A model generated the notes under the pieces. It saw only the letters and a list, made by a program, of their open reading frames with translations, was not told the DNA's origin and searched no databases. Below, piece by piece: positions 17,481-26,157 of a stretch of DNA of 64,000 nucleotides; position 1 is the stretch's first letter; each line of letters starts with the position of its first letter. Origin of the DNA: a bacterium 210820-DFI.6.37. GTDB taxonomy: Bacteria > Bacillota > Clostridia > Peptostreptococcales > Anaerovoracaceae. The stretch is from the NCBI GenBank assembly GCA_020558355.1, contig JAJCKG010000005.1, forward strand, positions 111,250-175,249, in the 5' to 3' direction. A program made the translations under genes and the position numbers.

Positions 17481-17681
17481 AAAAATAGGAATGTCTGTAT
17501 GCAAACACAGTTCGCTTTCTCTCTAATAAAAATAGAGAAACTACGATCTCTGCTCTGATACATTCATTCCTTTCCAAAGTGCGGGAGGCAAAGCCGTTTC
17601 CAGCCTTACCCATCGGCGCTGAACCATAAACGCGGAAAGCCTCTTGCCTTCCTGCCGCTCCCAGGTCTTCGCGCTCGGAAT
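17481..17681 (-). ncRNA. Riboswitch-like leader element, copy C
   Basis: Minus strand: ATTCCGAGCGCGAAGACCTGG, a longer P2 stem, GGGTAAGGCTGGAAACGGC and GCCTCCCGC to GGAATG. A hairpin with arms TTTCTCT and AGAGAAA and the CATTCCTATTTTTG terminator follow. No surface gene follows it before copy B, so it appears to be an orphan. Confidence 0.75.
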
Positions 17682-17721
17682 CCTCGTTCTTTTATTCGAC
17701 TCTCTAAATTCAGTTTTATAT

Positions 17722-17764
17722 ATGATAACATAATTTTTATGAAAAGTCTGTTGTCTTACCAACA
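17722..17764 (-). promoter_or_regulatory. Promoter of leader C with TGTTG-N6-CAACA operator
   Basis: Minus strand: TGTTGGTAAGACAACA (17749-17764), exactly 21 nt, then TATCAT (17722-17727). Same architecture as for copies B and D. Confidence 0.7.
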
Positions 17765-17845
17765 TTTTGTTAAATTTATCGTTTTTTCTCTTTGAAATTG
17801 CCTGTGCGGCTAAAGCCTTTCCCAATGCGGGCCCGACAATTCAGC

Positions 17846-17932
17846 AAAAAAAATCCCCCTGGCCTCTGGACCGCCGAAAGCCCGATTTCTCGTCTGACTT
17901 TTGGGACAGCTCAGTTTTACAGGGAGATTTTT
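17846..17932 (-). terminator. Long-loop terminator-like inverted repeat after orfA
   Basis: Arms 17920-17932 (AAAAATCTCCCTG on the minus strand) and 17846-17861 (CAGGGGGATTTTTTTT) pair with one G-U; the loop is about 58 nt. It directly follows the stop of the HTH gene. Confidence 0.55.
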
Positions 17933-18529
17933 CTATTTTGCTTTCTTTTCTCTTGCAAATCGCAGGTGCTCTTCGCCGCCCACATCATACCGCCGCACCC
18001 AGGTGTAGACCTGCTGGTACGACACCTGATATTTCGCGGCAGTGCCTCTATAGTCCCGGTCGTGGGCCAGGCAATAGGCGACGATTTCCACCCGCTCGTT
18101 CCATGTGGTTGCTCGCCCCTTTTCCCAGATCGCCGTCTTTTGGCCGGAGCCGCCCGCGGCGCCCTCAGTCCAAAGCGTTTCAGCTTTCAGGCCCGAATCG
18201 GACGGGGATTCACTCTGTTTTCCGTAGCGCTGATTCCAGTCATAGATCTGACGCATGGAAGCCAGCTGATACTTCTCACACAGCTCTTTCTGAGACAACG
18301 CCCCGCTGCGGTAATCTTCCACAGCCGCTTTTCGGGTTTCCTCGGAATAATGGGTATACGTTTTTTTCGTAAAGCCTTCCGCTCCAAACGCGGCGTACTT
18401 TCTCAGCCAATGCTGGAAAGCGGTCTTGCTGACGCCCGCCTGATCCGCACACTGCCGCTGAGAGACGCCTTCTCCGGAGAGGTACAGCCTGACATAATAT
18501 AGTTTTTCTAAAGGAGATACCCGATTCAT
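17933..18529 (-). CDS. Orphan IS3-type OrfA-like helix-turn-helix protein
   Basis: 198 aa with repeated helix-turn-helix segments: VSPLEKLYYVRLYLSGEGVS with CADQAGVSKTAFQHWLRKY, then YSEETRKAAVEDYRSGALS with YQLASMRQIYDWNQRYG, and a third AAKYQVSYQQVYTWVRRYDV. This triple arrangement is typical of the IS3/IS150-group OrfA transposase subunit, which binds the element ends. No OrfB integrase (DDE domain) and no terminal repeats are adjacent, so it cannot transpose alone. It is either an IS remnant or a domesticated DNA-binding protein. It lies between two GTTAAC-quartet elements inside the surface locus. The ATG has only a weak GGG upstream. Confidence 0.7.
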   Translation of the reverse strand: MNRVSPLEKLYYVRLYLSGEGVSQRQCADQAGVSKTAFQHWLRKYAAFGAEGFTKKTYTHYSEETRKAAVEDYRSGALSQKELCEKYQLASMRQIYDWNQRYGKQSESPSDSGLKAETLWTEGAAGGSGQKTAIWEKGRATTWNERVEIVAYCLAHDRDYRGTAAKYQVSYQQVYTWVRRYDVGGEEHLRFAREKKAK

Positions 18530-18598
18530 CTGCAGCCCTTTCTTATTCCTTTTTCCAGCTCAGCCGGAGGGGCGAAACATTTATAAAGATTGACTCTT

Positions 18599-18758
18599 GT
18601 TAACAGCCGCCTTTTTTTCCGCAGGCTGTTAACATAATTTCAAGGCTTGCGGGCCGCGTTTTTCGCATTTTCTCCTGAGAGAGGCGCTTTTCGCAAATTT
18701 CAGCGGCCGCGGCCCACAACTTTTGTTAACTTCCGCCCTAAAACAGGCGCCTGTTAAC
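18599..18758. repeat. GTTAAC-quartet element, copy 2
   Basis: GTTAAC sites start at 18599, 18628, 18725 and 18753 (spacings 29, 97, 28). The left pair closes a hairpin GTTAACAGCC/GGCTGTTAAC, the right pair TTCCGCC/GGCGCCT between its GTTAACs. The interior has GCGGGCCGCG and GCGGCCGCGGCCC. It begins 40 nt beyond the stop of the 1055-aa surface gene. Confidence 0.78.
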
Positions 18759-18797
18759 ATTTTGCTGTATCCGGGAAGCGTTATGCGCGCCGCCTGT

Positions 18798-21700
18798 TTA
18801 TCTGGCAACGCGGGATACTACGGAAGAATAAGCCCCGTAAACCTTCTTGCCTGACACAGTACGGTACGCCCGCACTTTAAAGTAGTATTTCTTTCCTTTT
18901 TTCAGCTTTCCAGTGGTATAGCTGACTGTCTTTCCGCTCTTGATGGTCTTAACCGTCTTATAGCTCTTGGTCTTTTTCAGGGACCGGGCCACTGTGTAGC
19001 CGCTGGCTCCTGTAACCCGCTTCCAGGAAACCTTGATCTTTCTGGTGCCGTTCTTCTTAGTCTTGACGCTGCTGACCTTGGCCAGAGCCGGTTTCGCGCT
19101 GACGATGGCGGAATAGCTTCCCGCGTAGTTGGTCTTATTAACCGTTTTATAGGCCCGCACTTTATAATAGTACGTTGTTCCAGTGGCCCTGCCTGTATCC
19201 GTGTAGCTCCTCGCGGAAGCGGTCAAAGTCCGGATCTTGGTATAGGTTCCGGTTTTCTTCGTTGCCCGGAAGACCTCATATCCGCTGGCCCCGCTGACTC
19301 CGGTCCAGGTAACCTTAGTTTTGTTATAAGCAGCGGAGGCCGCTTTGACCGTCTTCGGCGCCGCCATAGCCTTGACCGTAACCGTACATACCGCAGTCAC
19401 ATTGCCCGTAATATCGCTGGCCGTGATAGTGGCAGACCCCGCTTTGAGGGCCGTAACGGTAACGGATTTTCCCATAGAAGCGCTGACCTTGGCCACACTG
19501 GTATTGCTGGATGACCATTTTACCGTCACATCATCCGGGTCCCCGCCGTAAACAGAAGGAGACGCCGTCAGTGTGCAGGACGCCGGAGCTTCCAGAGTAA
19601 CAGATGTCTTGTTCAGCGCCATAGTGACGCTGGAAGCGATATGATCCCGATACTGGTTCCATCCAGTCGTGGTCTTGTACGCTTCCACACTCTGCGGCGG
19701 CACCAGAATCTCAGTGACCTGATCCGGGAAGACCGTTCCGCTGAATTCCGGCGGTTCCACCGCGTGGCTGACTACCGTCTTATCCGCCAGATTGCACTCT
19801 CCAAAGGCGCCGGTTCCCATATTCCCAAGGGATTCAGGAAGCACAATCTCCCGCAGATTCTTACATCCGTAGAAGCAGGTCCCGCCAATGGTGGTGGTGC
19901 TTTCCGGCAGACTGATATGCTTTAAGCTGATCCGCTCTTTAAAAGTATTGGCGTTGCACTTGTTGTCCTCAAACTCGGTGCCGGACACATCGATGGTAGT
20001 AGCGTAAAGGAAGTGTGTCTGCAGGTAGCCGTTGACATCATCCGATCGTGAAAGCTGCACGCCCTCCGGGCTTGTAATAATCAGATCCGTCACCTGATCC
20101 TCAGTAGTCCCCGCCTCCTTCATAGCCGCCTCGGCAGCCTGCTGCAGAGTACCGGACTCAGTGAAGTTCACCTTTAAGGTCACCTGCTGCCGCTCTACAA
20201 TCTTAAAGGATTTCCAGCCCTGCTGGTTTTTATAATCCGCCGCGCAGCCATATGGCACAGAAATCGTAGTCACACTGGCTGGCGTATCTTTTCCTGACGC
20301 TCCCTCAAAAGCATCCCCGCTGACTGGCGCGGAGGTTGTATAAACTGGAGGATAGGCCGCGTGAATGGTCAAAGTTTCATCCATAGCGGTACATCCCGCG
20401 AAAGCTCCTCCGGCTACATTTGTAACTGCAGCCGGAATGTCAATTTTTTTCAGGCTGCCGCAGTTATAAAACGCCCGCTGACCGATGGACTGCAGGGTAT
20501 CCGGCAGTACCACCTCTTCCAGCGCCGAATGTCCACTGAAGGCTGACTCCGGCAAGCTGGTCAAAGCCGCGTTTTTCATATTCAGAACAGTCAGGCCCGA
20601 CATGCTGTTTATATACTGAATATCCTCGCTAGTCAGACTTCCATCTCCTGTCGTAAACACCTTCAGGGAGGTTATATCCGAAAGAGATTCTCCCGCAGCG
20701 GAAAGAACTTTTTCCACCTGCTGCTGAACCGTCATAGTCTTTTCCGACACATTGACCGCCAGAACGCCTTCCTCCGCCTTGATTTCCACCTTCATATACT
20801 TGCAGCTGGCTTCATCTTTAACAGAGGCCGCCTTAACCCATACAGTTCCACTGTAGGCCGCCACCCAGCTGCCGCTGGCCTGACTGATCGTCAGATTATC
20901 CGCCGGAATATCCTGCGCAGGACCGTTTTCAGAATCTCCCTCACTGTACTTTACAGCCGACCAGTTCACCCTCTTATACTGAGAGCTGTTTGGCCGGGAA
21001 ACCACCGCCGCCGCGGCGGTTCCTGTGTCGCCTACATTGACTTCACTGGAAATTCCGGAAATATCGATGCTGTCAATGGAAAAATTAATGGAAGTCTTAA
21101 AGTCCTCCAGGGCAGTATACAGAGTCTCTGCCGCCTGCTCTTTTTCATCATCGGAGGCGTCAGCCCGATCCCGCACCGCGACGGCTGTGGCAATGGCCGC
21201 GTCAATCTTATCTACTTCCGCCTGACAATACTGTTCCGGCTCCGTCTCGCTGATAAGGCCCTGGTCCTTTACATTCTGGACGAACTCCTCCGCAAGGGTA
21301 ATCATCTCGTCCAGCGCCGGAGCCGCTTTGACTGTAAACTGGAATTTGATATCCTTTCCCAGCTGCTTGTCCGCGTTATTGCCGCATATGTTCTTACCGA
21401 ACACGATGACATAGGTGCCGGTGCCCAGCACTCCCTGTTCCACACCGATATACAGCTCATCGGTCTTCTGTGTGCCATGGTTATTGATATCCTCCGTCAG
21501 ATGAGAGCCCCAGAACTGCAGCAGACCATTGCCGTTGCTGTATTCCGCCACAGGATCACCCGTCTCATTTCCATAGGCGTCCGCCTTATAGATTTTGATC
21601 AGCCCCATATTCTTTTGCAAGAACCAGTCCCGATTGAAATTATTCATGCCCGCGCTCATGGTGTAGGTAAAATAAATACCGGATTTATCATCAATCCCAT

Positions 21701-21965
21701 CCACCTTATAGGCCTTGGTTCCATCGATGGTTCCCTCGATCCGATTCATGTAATAGTCCGATGTCTCTTCCAGCTTTGTAATCTCAGTCAGCCCGCAGAC
21801 ATCAATCAGCTTCATGCTGTTTGCTGTATCATCCACTCCCTCCGGCTGGTAGCCGTAGCTTTCATCCGCGTAAGAGACAACCGCCGGAACCATAGTAAAC
21901 ACCATAGCCAGAATCAGTATCAGCGATAACAGCTGCCGCCTTAGCATTTGTGATGCCGTTTTCAT
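18798..21965 (-). CDS. Large secreted surface protein, paralogue of the 1002-aa protein
   Basis: 1055 aa. Signal peptide at 1-33 (LLSLILILAMVFTMVPAVVS), the shared locus domain at about 38-210 (GYQPEGVDDTANSMKLIDV; FTYTMSAGMNNF; FGKNICGNNADK; IKFQFTVKA), a FIVAR-like helical region (about 215-295), a Big-like stretch, BspA-type leucine-rich repeats (IGQRAFYNCGSLKKIDIPAA; IGGTCFYGCKNLREIVLPES), Big_2 (VKWSSSNTSVAKVSASMG) and two lysine-rich FN3 modules. It matches the 1002-aa protein domain for domain. AGGAG precedes the ATG. It is the third gene after leaders D and E, preceded by a terminator-like hairpin. Secreted adhesin or matrix role is inferred. Confidence 0.88.
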   Translation of the reverse strand: MKTASQMLRRQLLSLILILAMVFTMVPAVVSYADESYGYQPEGVDDTANSMKLIDVCGLTEITKLEETSDYYMNRIEGTIDGTKAYKVDGIDDKSGIYFTYTMSAGMNNFNRDWFLQKNMGLIKIYKADAYGNETGDPVAEYSNGNGLLQFWGSHLTEDINNHGTQKTDELYIGVEQGVLGTGTYVIVFGKNICGNNADKQLGKDIKFQFTVKAAPALDEMITLAEEFVQNVKDQGLISETEPEQYCQAEVDKIDAAIATAVAVRDRADASDDEKEQAAETLYTALEDFKTSINFSIDSIDISGISSEVNVGDTGTAAAAVVSRPNSSQYKRVNWSAVKYSEGDSENGPAQDIPADNLTISQASGSWVAAYSGTVWVKAASVKDEASCKYMKVEIKAEEGVLAVNVSEKTMTVQQQVEKVLSAAGESLSDITSLKVFTTGDGSLTSEDIQYINSMSGLTVLNMKNAALTSLPESAFSGHSALEEVVLPDTLQSIGQRAFYNCGSLKKIDIPAAVTNVAGGAFAGCTAMDETLTIHAAYPPVYTTSAPVSGDAFEGASGKDTPASVTTISVPYGCAADYKNQQGWKSFKIVERQQVTLKVNFTESGTLQQAAEAAMKEAGTTEDQVTDLIITSPEGVQLSRSDDVNGYLQTHFLYATTIDVSGTEFEDNKCNANTFKERISLKHISLPESTTTIGGTCFYGCKNLREIVLPESLGNMGTGAFGECNLADKTVVSHAVEPPEFSGTVFPDQVTEILVPPQSVEAYKTTTGWNQYRDHIASSVTMALNKTSVTLEAPASCTLTASPSVYGGDPDDVTVKWSSSNTSVAKVSASMGKSVTVTALKAGSATITASDITGNVTAVCTVTVKAMAAPKTVKAASAAYNKTKVTWTGVSGASGYEVFRATKKTGTYTKIRTLTASARSYTDTGRATGTTYYYKVRAYKTVNKTNYAGSYSAIVSAKPALAKVSSVKTKKNGTRKIKVSWKRVTGASGYTVARSLKKTKSYKTVKTIKSGKTVSYTTGKLKKGKKYYFKVRAYRTVSGKKVYGAYSSVVSRVAR

Positions 21966-21980
21966 AATTTACTCCTGTCT

Positions 21981-22017
21981 AAAAAGGCCGCGGGGAAGAA
22001 TTCCCGAACGGCCTTTT
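21981..22017 (-). terminator. Intercistronic terminator-like hairpin
   Basis: Minus strand AAAAGGCCG...CGGCCTTTTT, with an inner CGGG/CCCG, lies between the 22033 and 18798 surface genes. The first operon has a comparable hairpin at the same relative position (13722-13757). Confidence 0.6.
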
Positions 22018-22032
22018 CTCTTCATACATAGA

Positions 22033-24516
22033 TTACTTTGTCTTAATCTTTTTCACAGCGGAGAAGCTGCTGTAGATCTTCTTTCCGTTAACCGTCTTAT
22101 AGGTCCGGATCTTGTAGTAATACGTATGCTTGCTGCTCAGTCTCACACTGGTGTATTTTCCAGTCTTTTTCTGGGCTCTTGTTGTGATTTTTTTGAACGT
22201 TCCGTTCTTGCTCTTGGCGCGGTAGATCTGATAGCCCGTCACACCGCTGATCTTCTTGTACTTGATTACAACGGAGTTCTTCTTCGCTGTAAGGGTAAAG
22301 GACGTGCTCTTCGGTTTTACGTTGATCACTGTCTTTGCCTTGAATTTTCCATCCTTCGTTGTAACGGTAATGGTAGCAGTTCCCGGAGCTACGGCAGTTA
22401 CCTTGCCCTTGCTGCTTACCTTAGCCACCTTCTTGTTGGAGGATGTCCAAGTAACGGCTTTGTTGGTCGCGTTAGACGGAGAAACCGTCGCTTTCAGAGT
22501 CTTAGTCTTGCCTACGGCCAGAGTCGCCTTGGAAGCGCTGGTCTTTACCTTAGTAACAGCCACATTTTTGACTGTGATAACCGCCTTTGCGGTTACAGTT
22601 CCGTCGGAGTTCTTCGCGGTAATGGTAGCAGTTCCCGCCGCTACAGCGGTTACCTTACCATTTGCGTCTACCTTGGCCACCTTGGAGTTAGAGGATGTCC
22701 AGGTAACTGCTTTATAGGTTGCGTCAGACGGCGCTACCGTCGCCTTCAGGGTCCTCGTTTTGCCCACATAGATCGTAGCCTTGGCTGTATCCAGTGTGAT
22801 ACCGGTTACCTTAATGGGCTCTACGGTGACTTTACATTCCGCGCTGACCTTTCCGTCTACCGCAGTGGCTGTAATCGTAGCTGTTCCTACCTTTTTGGCA
22901 GTTACTTTGCCGTCATTGTCTACCGACGCGACAGCGTCATCCGAGGAGGTCCAGATCAGCGTATCGTCCGCGTTTTTATCCAGCTCCGCTGTCAGAGCCA
23001 GATCCTGGCCCGGTTTCAGAGTGGCTTCGGTCTGATCCAATGTGATGGAGCTTGCCGCCGGAAGCGTTGTAAACTGCCAGCTGGCGGTAACACCAATTGG
23101 TAAGAATGTATTAATTCCAGTCTGATAATACTCTAGAGATTCTATAGCCGCAACATCAGGATCCGCAACCAGCGCGTAGGTCTCACCCTTATTCAGTACC
23201 CCTGCGTCTACCGTCAGCTTTAAGGTAATATCCACCTTAGCGGCTGTATGGGAAGAGGACTTGAGCTGATACCCGTTTCCATTGGAAGCGACTACGTCTC
23301 CGATGGTTCCATCTTCGTTTACCTTGCAAATGTTAATACGGGATAAGACCTCTTTTTCCCAGGCGGTCTTCTGTTCCTCTGTATATCCCATGTCTGTAGC
23401 GCTGGAGCCGCCATTCACCTTGGAGCTGCTTGTAAAATTCAAGGTAAAGGTAACTGCGTCAGCCTTCAGGGCCTGACCGATCTTGTTCTCGTAGGCGGCT
23501 TCATTAAAGGTTTTGTTATATATAGGATAATCATCCATCAACTGGATCTTACTATTCATGCCCTGCGCTTCTGATATCTGTTCCCAGCCCTGATCCGGAT
23601 CGGTGGTCTCATCAAAGCCAGTGACCTTCAGCTTAATGGTACCAATCAGCTCTGTCCGTTTAAGATATGAATAAACATAGATAGTTGCGGTGCCATTTTT
23701 TTTCAGGGTAATTTCACCCGTTCCCGAGTGAGTCGCCGCACTCCCATAAACCGGCTCCGCGACATCCGTATTGGAGCTGTCATAAAAGGAGTTTTTCGCC
23801 CAGTCGATAGGAGAAATCCCGGATATACGTATTGCTTTTAACTGAACGCTGGTTCCCTGGCTCTTGTCCCATTCCAGCTCTGTGACTCTTTCGTCATTGT
23901 AATAGATGCCAGTAGGGTCTTCGGCTACATTGATTGGCTTTTTCAGTTCCATTGTTGGTACATCATCTGAGGTTATGCAGAGATTTGTTTCACCCGGCTT
24001 GATTCCTGTAACCGTTCCTTCACTGTCCACGGACGCAATGGATTCATCCTCAATGCGGTACTTAAAAGTTAATGGTGACGATGTGGCAACCCTCAGTGTC
24101 CGAGAATGGCCTGTATATACTGTGCTACTTGTAGCCTCGCTGATAGTAAACTCGAGTCCTTTACTCCTTACCGTCGGGTCTTTTTTATTGTACATTGTGA
24201 TGGTCGTTTTACCAGCCTTAATTGGCAGATACATTATTTCATAATTATTCACTGCCCAAATACAATTTTCCGGTATAACACTTTCATCTGTAGATTCAAA
24301 GCCAATATCATCCTTGTCCATTCCAGAGAGTATGATCCATTCTACTTCTACATTTCCCACCGTACTTTGTCCCCATGGCTCCTCCCATTCGATGCTGGAC
24401 GAGGAGGTCTCTGCGTCAGCGGCAAAAGCAAGCTGAGGCATCATGGAAAACACCATAATTATGGCTAAAAGCCAAGCCACGCTGCGTTTATTAGGTTTAA
24501 TTCTATTCTTTTTCAT
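22033..24516 (-). CDS. Secreted protein with tandem Big_2 Ig-like domains and a C-terminal FN3 module
   Basis: 827 aa from the ATG at 24516, chosen because the signal peptide begins there (SVAWLLAIIMVFSMMPQLAFA); no good ribosome site precedes it. The first 300 residues are Ig-like and divergent. A diverged copy of the shared locus domain follows at about 310-470 (MNSKIQLMDDYPIYNKTF; SNGNGYQLKSSSHTAAK; DAGVLNKGETYALV). Then come three clear Big_2 repeats (IWTSSDDAVASVDNDGKV; VTWTSSNSKVAKVDANGKV; VTWTSSNKKVAKVSSKGKV) and a basic FN3 module. Big_2 domains are common in adhesins. It is the middle gene of the D/E operon. Confidence 0.85.
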   Translation of the reverse strand: MKKNRIKPNKRSVAWLLAIIMVFSMMPQLAFAADAETSSSSIEWEEPWGQSTVGNVEVEWIILSGMDKDDIGFESTDESVIPENCIWAVNNYEIMYLPIKAGKTTITMYNKKDPTVRSKGLEFTISEATSSTVYTGHSRTLRVATSSPLTFKYRIEDESIASVDSEGTVTGIKPGETNLCITSDDVPTMELKKPINVAEDPTGIYYNDERVTELEWDKSQGTSVQLKAIRISGISPIDWAKNSFYDSSNTDVAEPVYGSAATHSGTGEITLKKNGTATIYVYSYLKRTELIGTIKLKVTGFDETTDPDQGWEQISEAQGMNSKIQLMDDYPIYNKTFNEAAYENKIGQALKADAVTFTLNFTSSSKVNGGSSATDMGYTEEQKTAWEKEVLSRINICKVNEDGTIGDVVASNGNGYQLKSSSHTAAKVDITLKLTVDAGVLNKGETYALVADPDVAAIESLEYYQTGINTFLPIGVTASWQFTTLPAASSITLDQTEATLKPGQDLALTAELDKNADDTLIWTSSDDAVASVDNDGKVTAKKVGTATITATAVDGKVSAECKVTVEPIKVTGITLDTAKATIYVGKTRTLKATVAPSDATYKAVTWTSSNSKVAKVDANGKVTAVAAGTATITAKNSDGTVTAKAVITVKNVAVTKVKTSASKATLAVGKTKTLKATVSPSNATNKAVTWTSSNKKVAKVSSKGKVTAVAPGTATITVTTKDGKFKAKTVINVKPKSTSFTLTAKKNSVVIKYKKISGVTGYQIYRAKSKNGTFKKITTRAQKKTGKYTSVRLSSKHTYYYKIRTYKTVNGKKIYSSFSAVKKIKTK

Positions 24517-24640
24517 AATTTCAAATATTATAGCGGACTGGAGTGGAAAGCTCCGCTTCCAGTCTCTGCTTTCTCTGATATAAAGAAGCTGTAGCCGCAT
24601 TCTTAAAACGAGCTTTCCGCTTCTTACCCTATAACATTAA

Positions 24641-25513
24641 CTATTTTGTCAATCTAAATTGAAAATCGATATAGCAATTCAGCTTTTTAGAAGTATTGTT
24701 ACCACATACGTCTGGTCCAAATCTTAAGATGTATGAGCCAGCTGACAAGCTTGAAACATCTGCGTTGATGGTTACAATTCTGTTTGCGAAGTCACCATAA
24801 TCAATGTCTGCTACCCTATCGCCGCCGGTAGTATAGATGCCGATCTGATCCGCATACTTAGCGAAGGTATCTTTCTGGAAATTGTTGATTCCAGCGCTCA
24901 TGGTGTAGCCGAAGGAAATGGTTCCAGTGGCTCCGGAAATGGCACCGCTAATCTTGTTTTTATACAGGGTTAAGCCATCTAATGAATCGGTACCAATATT
25001 AACAACCGAAACATCGGCTCCCATGGCCTGGGACAGTAACAGAGTATTTCCGCCTTCACCCTGGTAGCCATAGGCATTGCTTGTGGCAATTGTAACCACT
25101 TTTGTCGCAGTCGCAAGGGTGGTTCCCTCACATGGCGTATTTCCGCCTGTTCCATCTCCGGACCCTGAACCGCTAGTCTTTACGCCACTGACCAGTGTCG
25201 CTGTTACAGTAACAGTACCTGCCGCGGACCCAACTAACTGTCCATTATGCTTGCTGATTGTTGCGGCGCCAGTACCATTAACTACGCTCCAATCAATATG
25301 GGCATTACCATTTGCGGTCCATGTAGGCGCTTCCAAAATTTCTGGTGCTCCAATGTAGACAGTATCTGGCGCACTGATTGTTCCAGTAATGGAACCCGTT
25401 GTGGCATCTCCTTCTGCCGCAAACGCCATTCCTGGCATCATAGCCAGCACCATCAGCATGGCTACTACTAAAGAAATAACGGTCTTCTTTGAATAATTGA
25501 CATAATTGTTCAT
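24641..25513 (-). CDS. Short secreted protein consisting of an Ig-like domain and the shared locus domain
   Basis: 290 aa from the ATG at 25513, which has AAGGAGG eight bases upstream; a TTG inside that ribosome site is not the start. Signal peptide at about 1-33 (ISLVVAMLMVLAMMPGMAFA), an Ig-like region with GAATISKHNGQLVGSAAGTV, then the shared locus domain reaching the C-terminus (ISFGYTMSAGINNFQKDTF; SYILRFGPDVCGNNTSKKL; IDFQFRLTK). It is the simplest carrier of this domain and defines its C-terminal border. It has no anchor. First gene after leaders D and E. Confidence 0.85.
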   Translation of the reverse strand: MNNYVNYSKKTVISLVVAMLMVLAMMPGMAFAAEGDATTGSITGTISAPDTVYIGAPEILEAPTWTANGNAHIDWSVVNGTGAATISKHNGQLVGSAAGTVTVTATLVSGVKTSGSGSGDGTGGNTPCEGTTLATATKVVTIATSNAYGYQGEGGNTLLLSQAMGADVSVVNIGTDSLDGLTLYKNKISGAISGATGTISFGYTMSAGINNFQKDTFAKYADQIGIYTTGGDRVADIDYGDFANRIVTINADVSSLSAGSYILRFGPDVCGNNTSKKLNCYIDFQFRLTK

Positions 25514-25559
25514 TGTTTTTGCCTCCTTTTTCAAAGAAATTTTAATCTATACAAACGCC

Positions 25560-25786
25560 GCCCTATTGCGACGCTCGTATCACATTTTGGGGCCCTTTCT
25601 CCAAAACGGAAAGCGGCTTTTCCTCCGCCTGAGCTGAGGGGCTTTATTCAATGGCCGTTTCGACCATTGCCGTCTTCAGACTCCGCCGCTTTGGGACGTA
25701 TTTTTTAATAACAAAGTCGGCTTCGCCGATTTATGTTCAGCGGTAGACTTTGTTGATATTCCGGAAATATCGAAAACGATATTTCC
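25560..25786 (-). other. Structured 5' untranslated region between leader D and the 290-aa gene
   Basis: Several hairpins are visible: GGAAATATCG-AAAA-CGATATTTCC (25763-25786, perfect), AACAAAGTC/GACTTTGTT enclosing CGGC/GCCG (about 25710-25755), and AATGG/CCATT (about 25650-25668). None is followed by a T-run on the minus strand, so they look like leader structure rather than terminators. Confidence 0.45.
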
Positions 25787-25794
25787 TACATAAT

Positions 25795-26010
25795 AAAAAT
25801 AGGAATGTGTATACGCAAAAGCAAAATCATCCTCTTTTATACGCCATACACAAAATCAATACACATGTATCTGCGCAAAAGGGATTTTTTGTTCCCAGTA
25901 CACCATTCCTTTCCAAAATCGCGGGAGGCAACGCCGTTTCCAGCCTTACCCATCGGCGCTGAGCCATAAGCGGTCGTGTCTTCCCGCTCTTAGGCTGTCG
26001 CGCTCGGAAT
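25795..26010 (-). ncRNA. Riboswitch-like leader element, copy D
   Basis: Minus strand: ATTCCGAGCGCGACAGCC, stem AGCGG/CCGCT, GGGTAAGGCTGGAAACGGC and GCCTCCCGC to GGAATG. A long variable arm and CATTCCTATTTTTA terminator end it. The AGCGG/CCGCT stem compensates relative to B and E. It precedes the 24641-25513 surface operon. Confidence 0.75.
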
Positions 26011-26069
26011 CTGTTTTTTATTCTGCGGCCTTCTACAATTTTTTAGGCCGTTTTTCTTTTTTCGTCTTT

Positions 26070-26112
26070 ATAATACACTATTTTTGTCACACATGATGTT
26101 GTCCTGCCAACA
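26070..26112 (-). promoter_or_regulatory. Promoter of leader D with TGTTG-N6-CAACA operator
   Basis: Minus strand: TGTTGGCAGGACAACA (26097-26112), exactly 21 nt, then TATTAT (26070-26075). Third example of this architecture. Confidence 0.7.
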
Positions 26113-26157
26113 CATTTTTGTTTTTTTGAAAAAAATTTTTAATTTTATTTTTTGCAC

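Noticed and set aside
16254..17613. Small proteins beginning MGKAGNGFASR encoded by the leader elements
   Set aside because: The frame is open because the RNA sequence is conserved; the rest of each product is unrelated between copies and no ribosome site precedes it.
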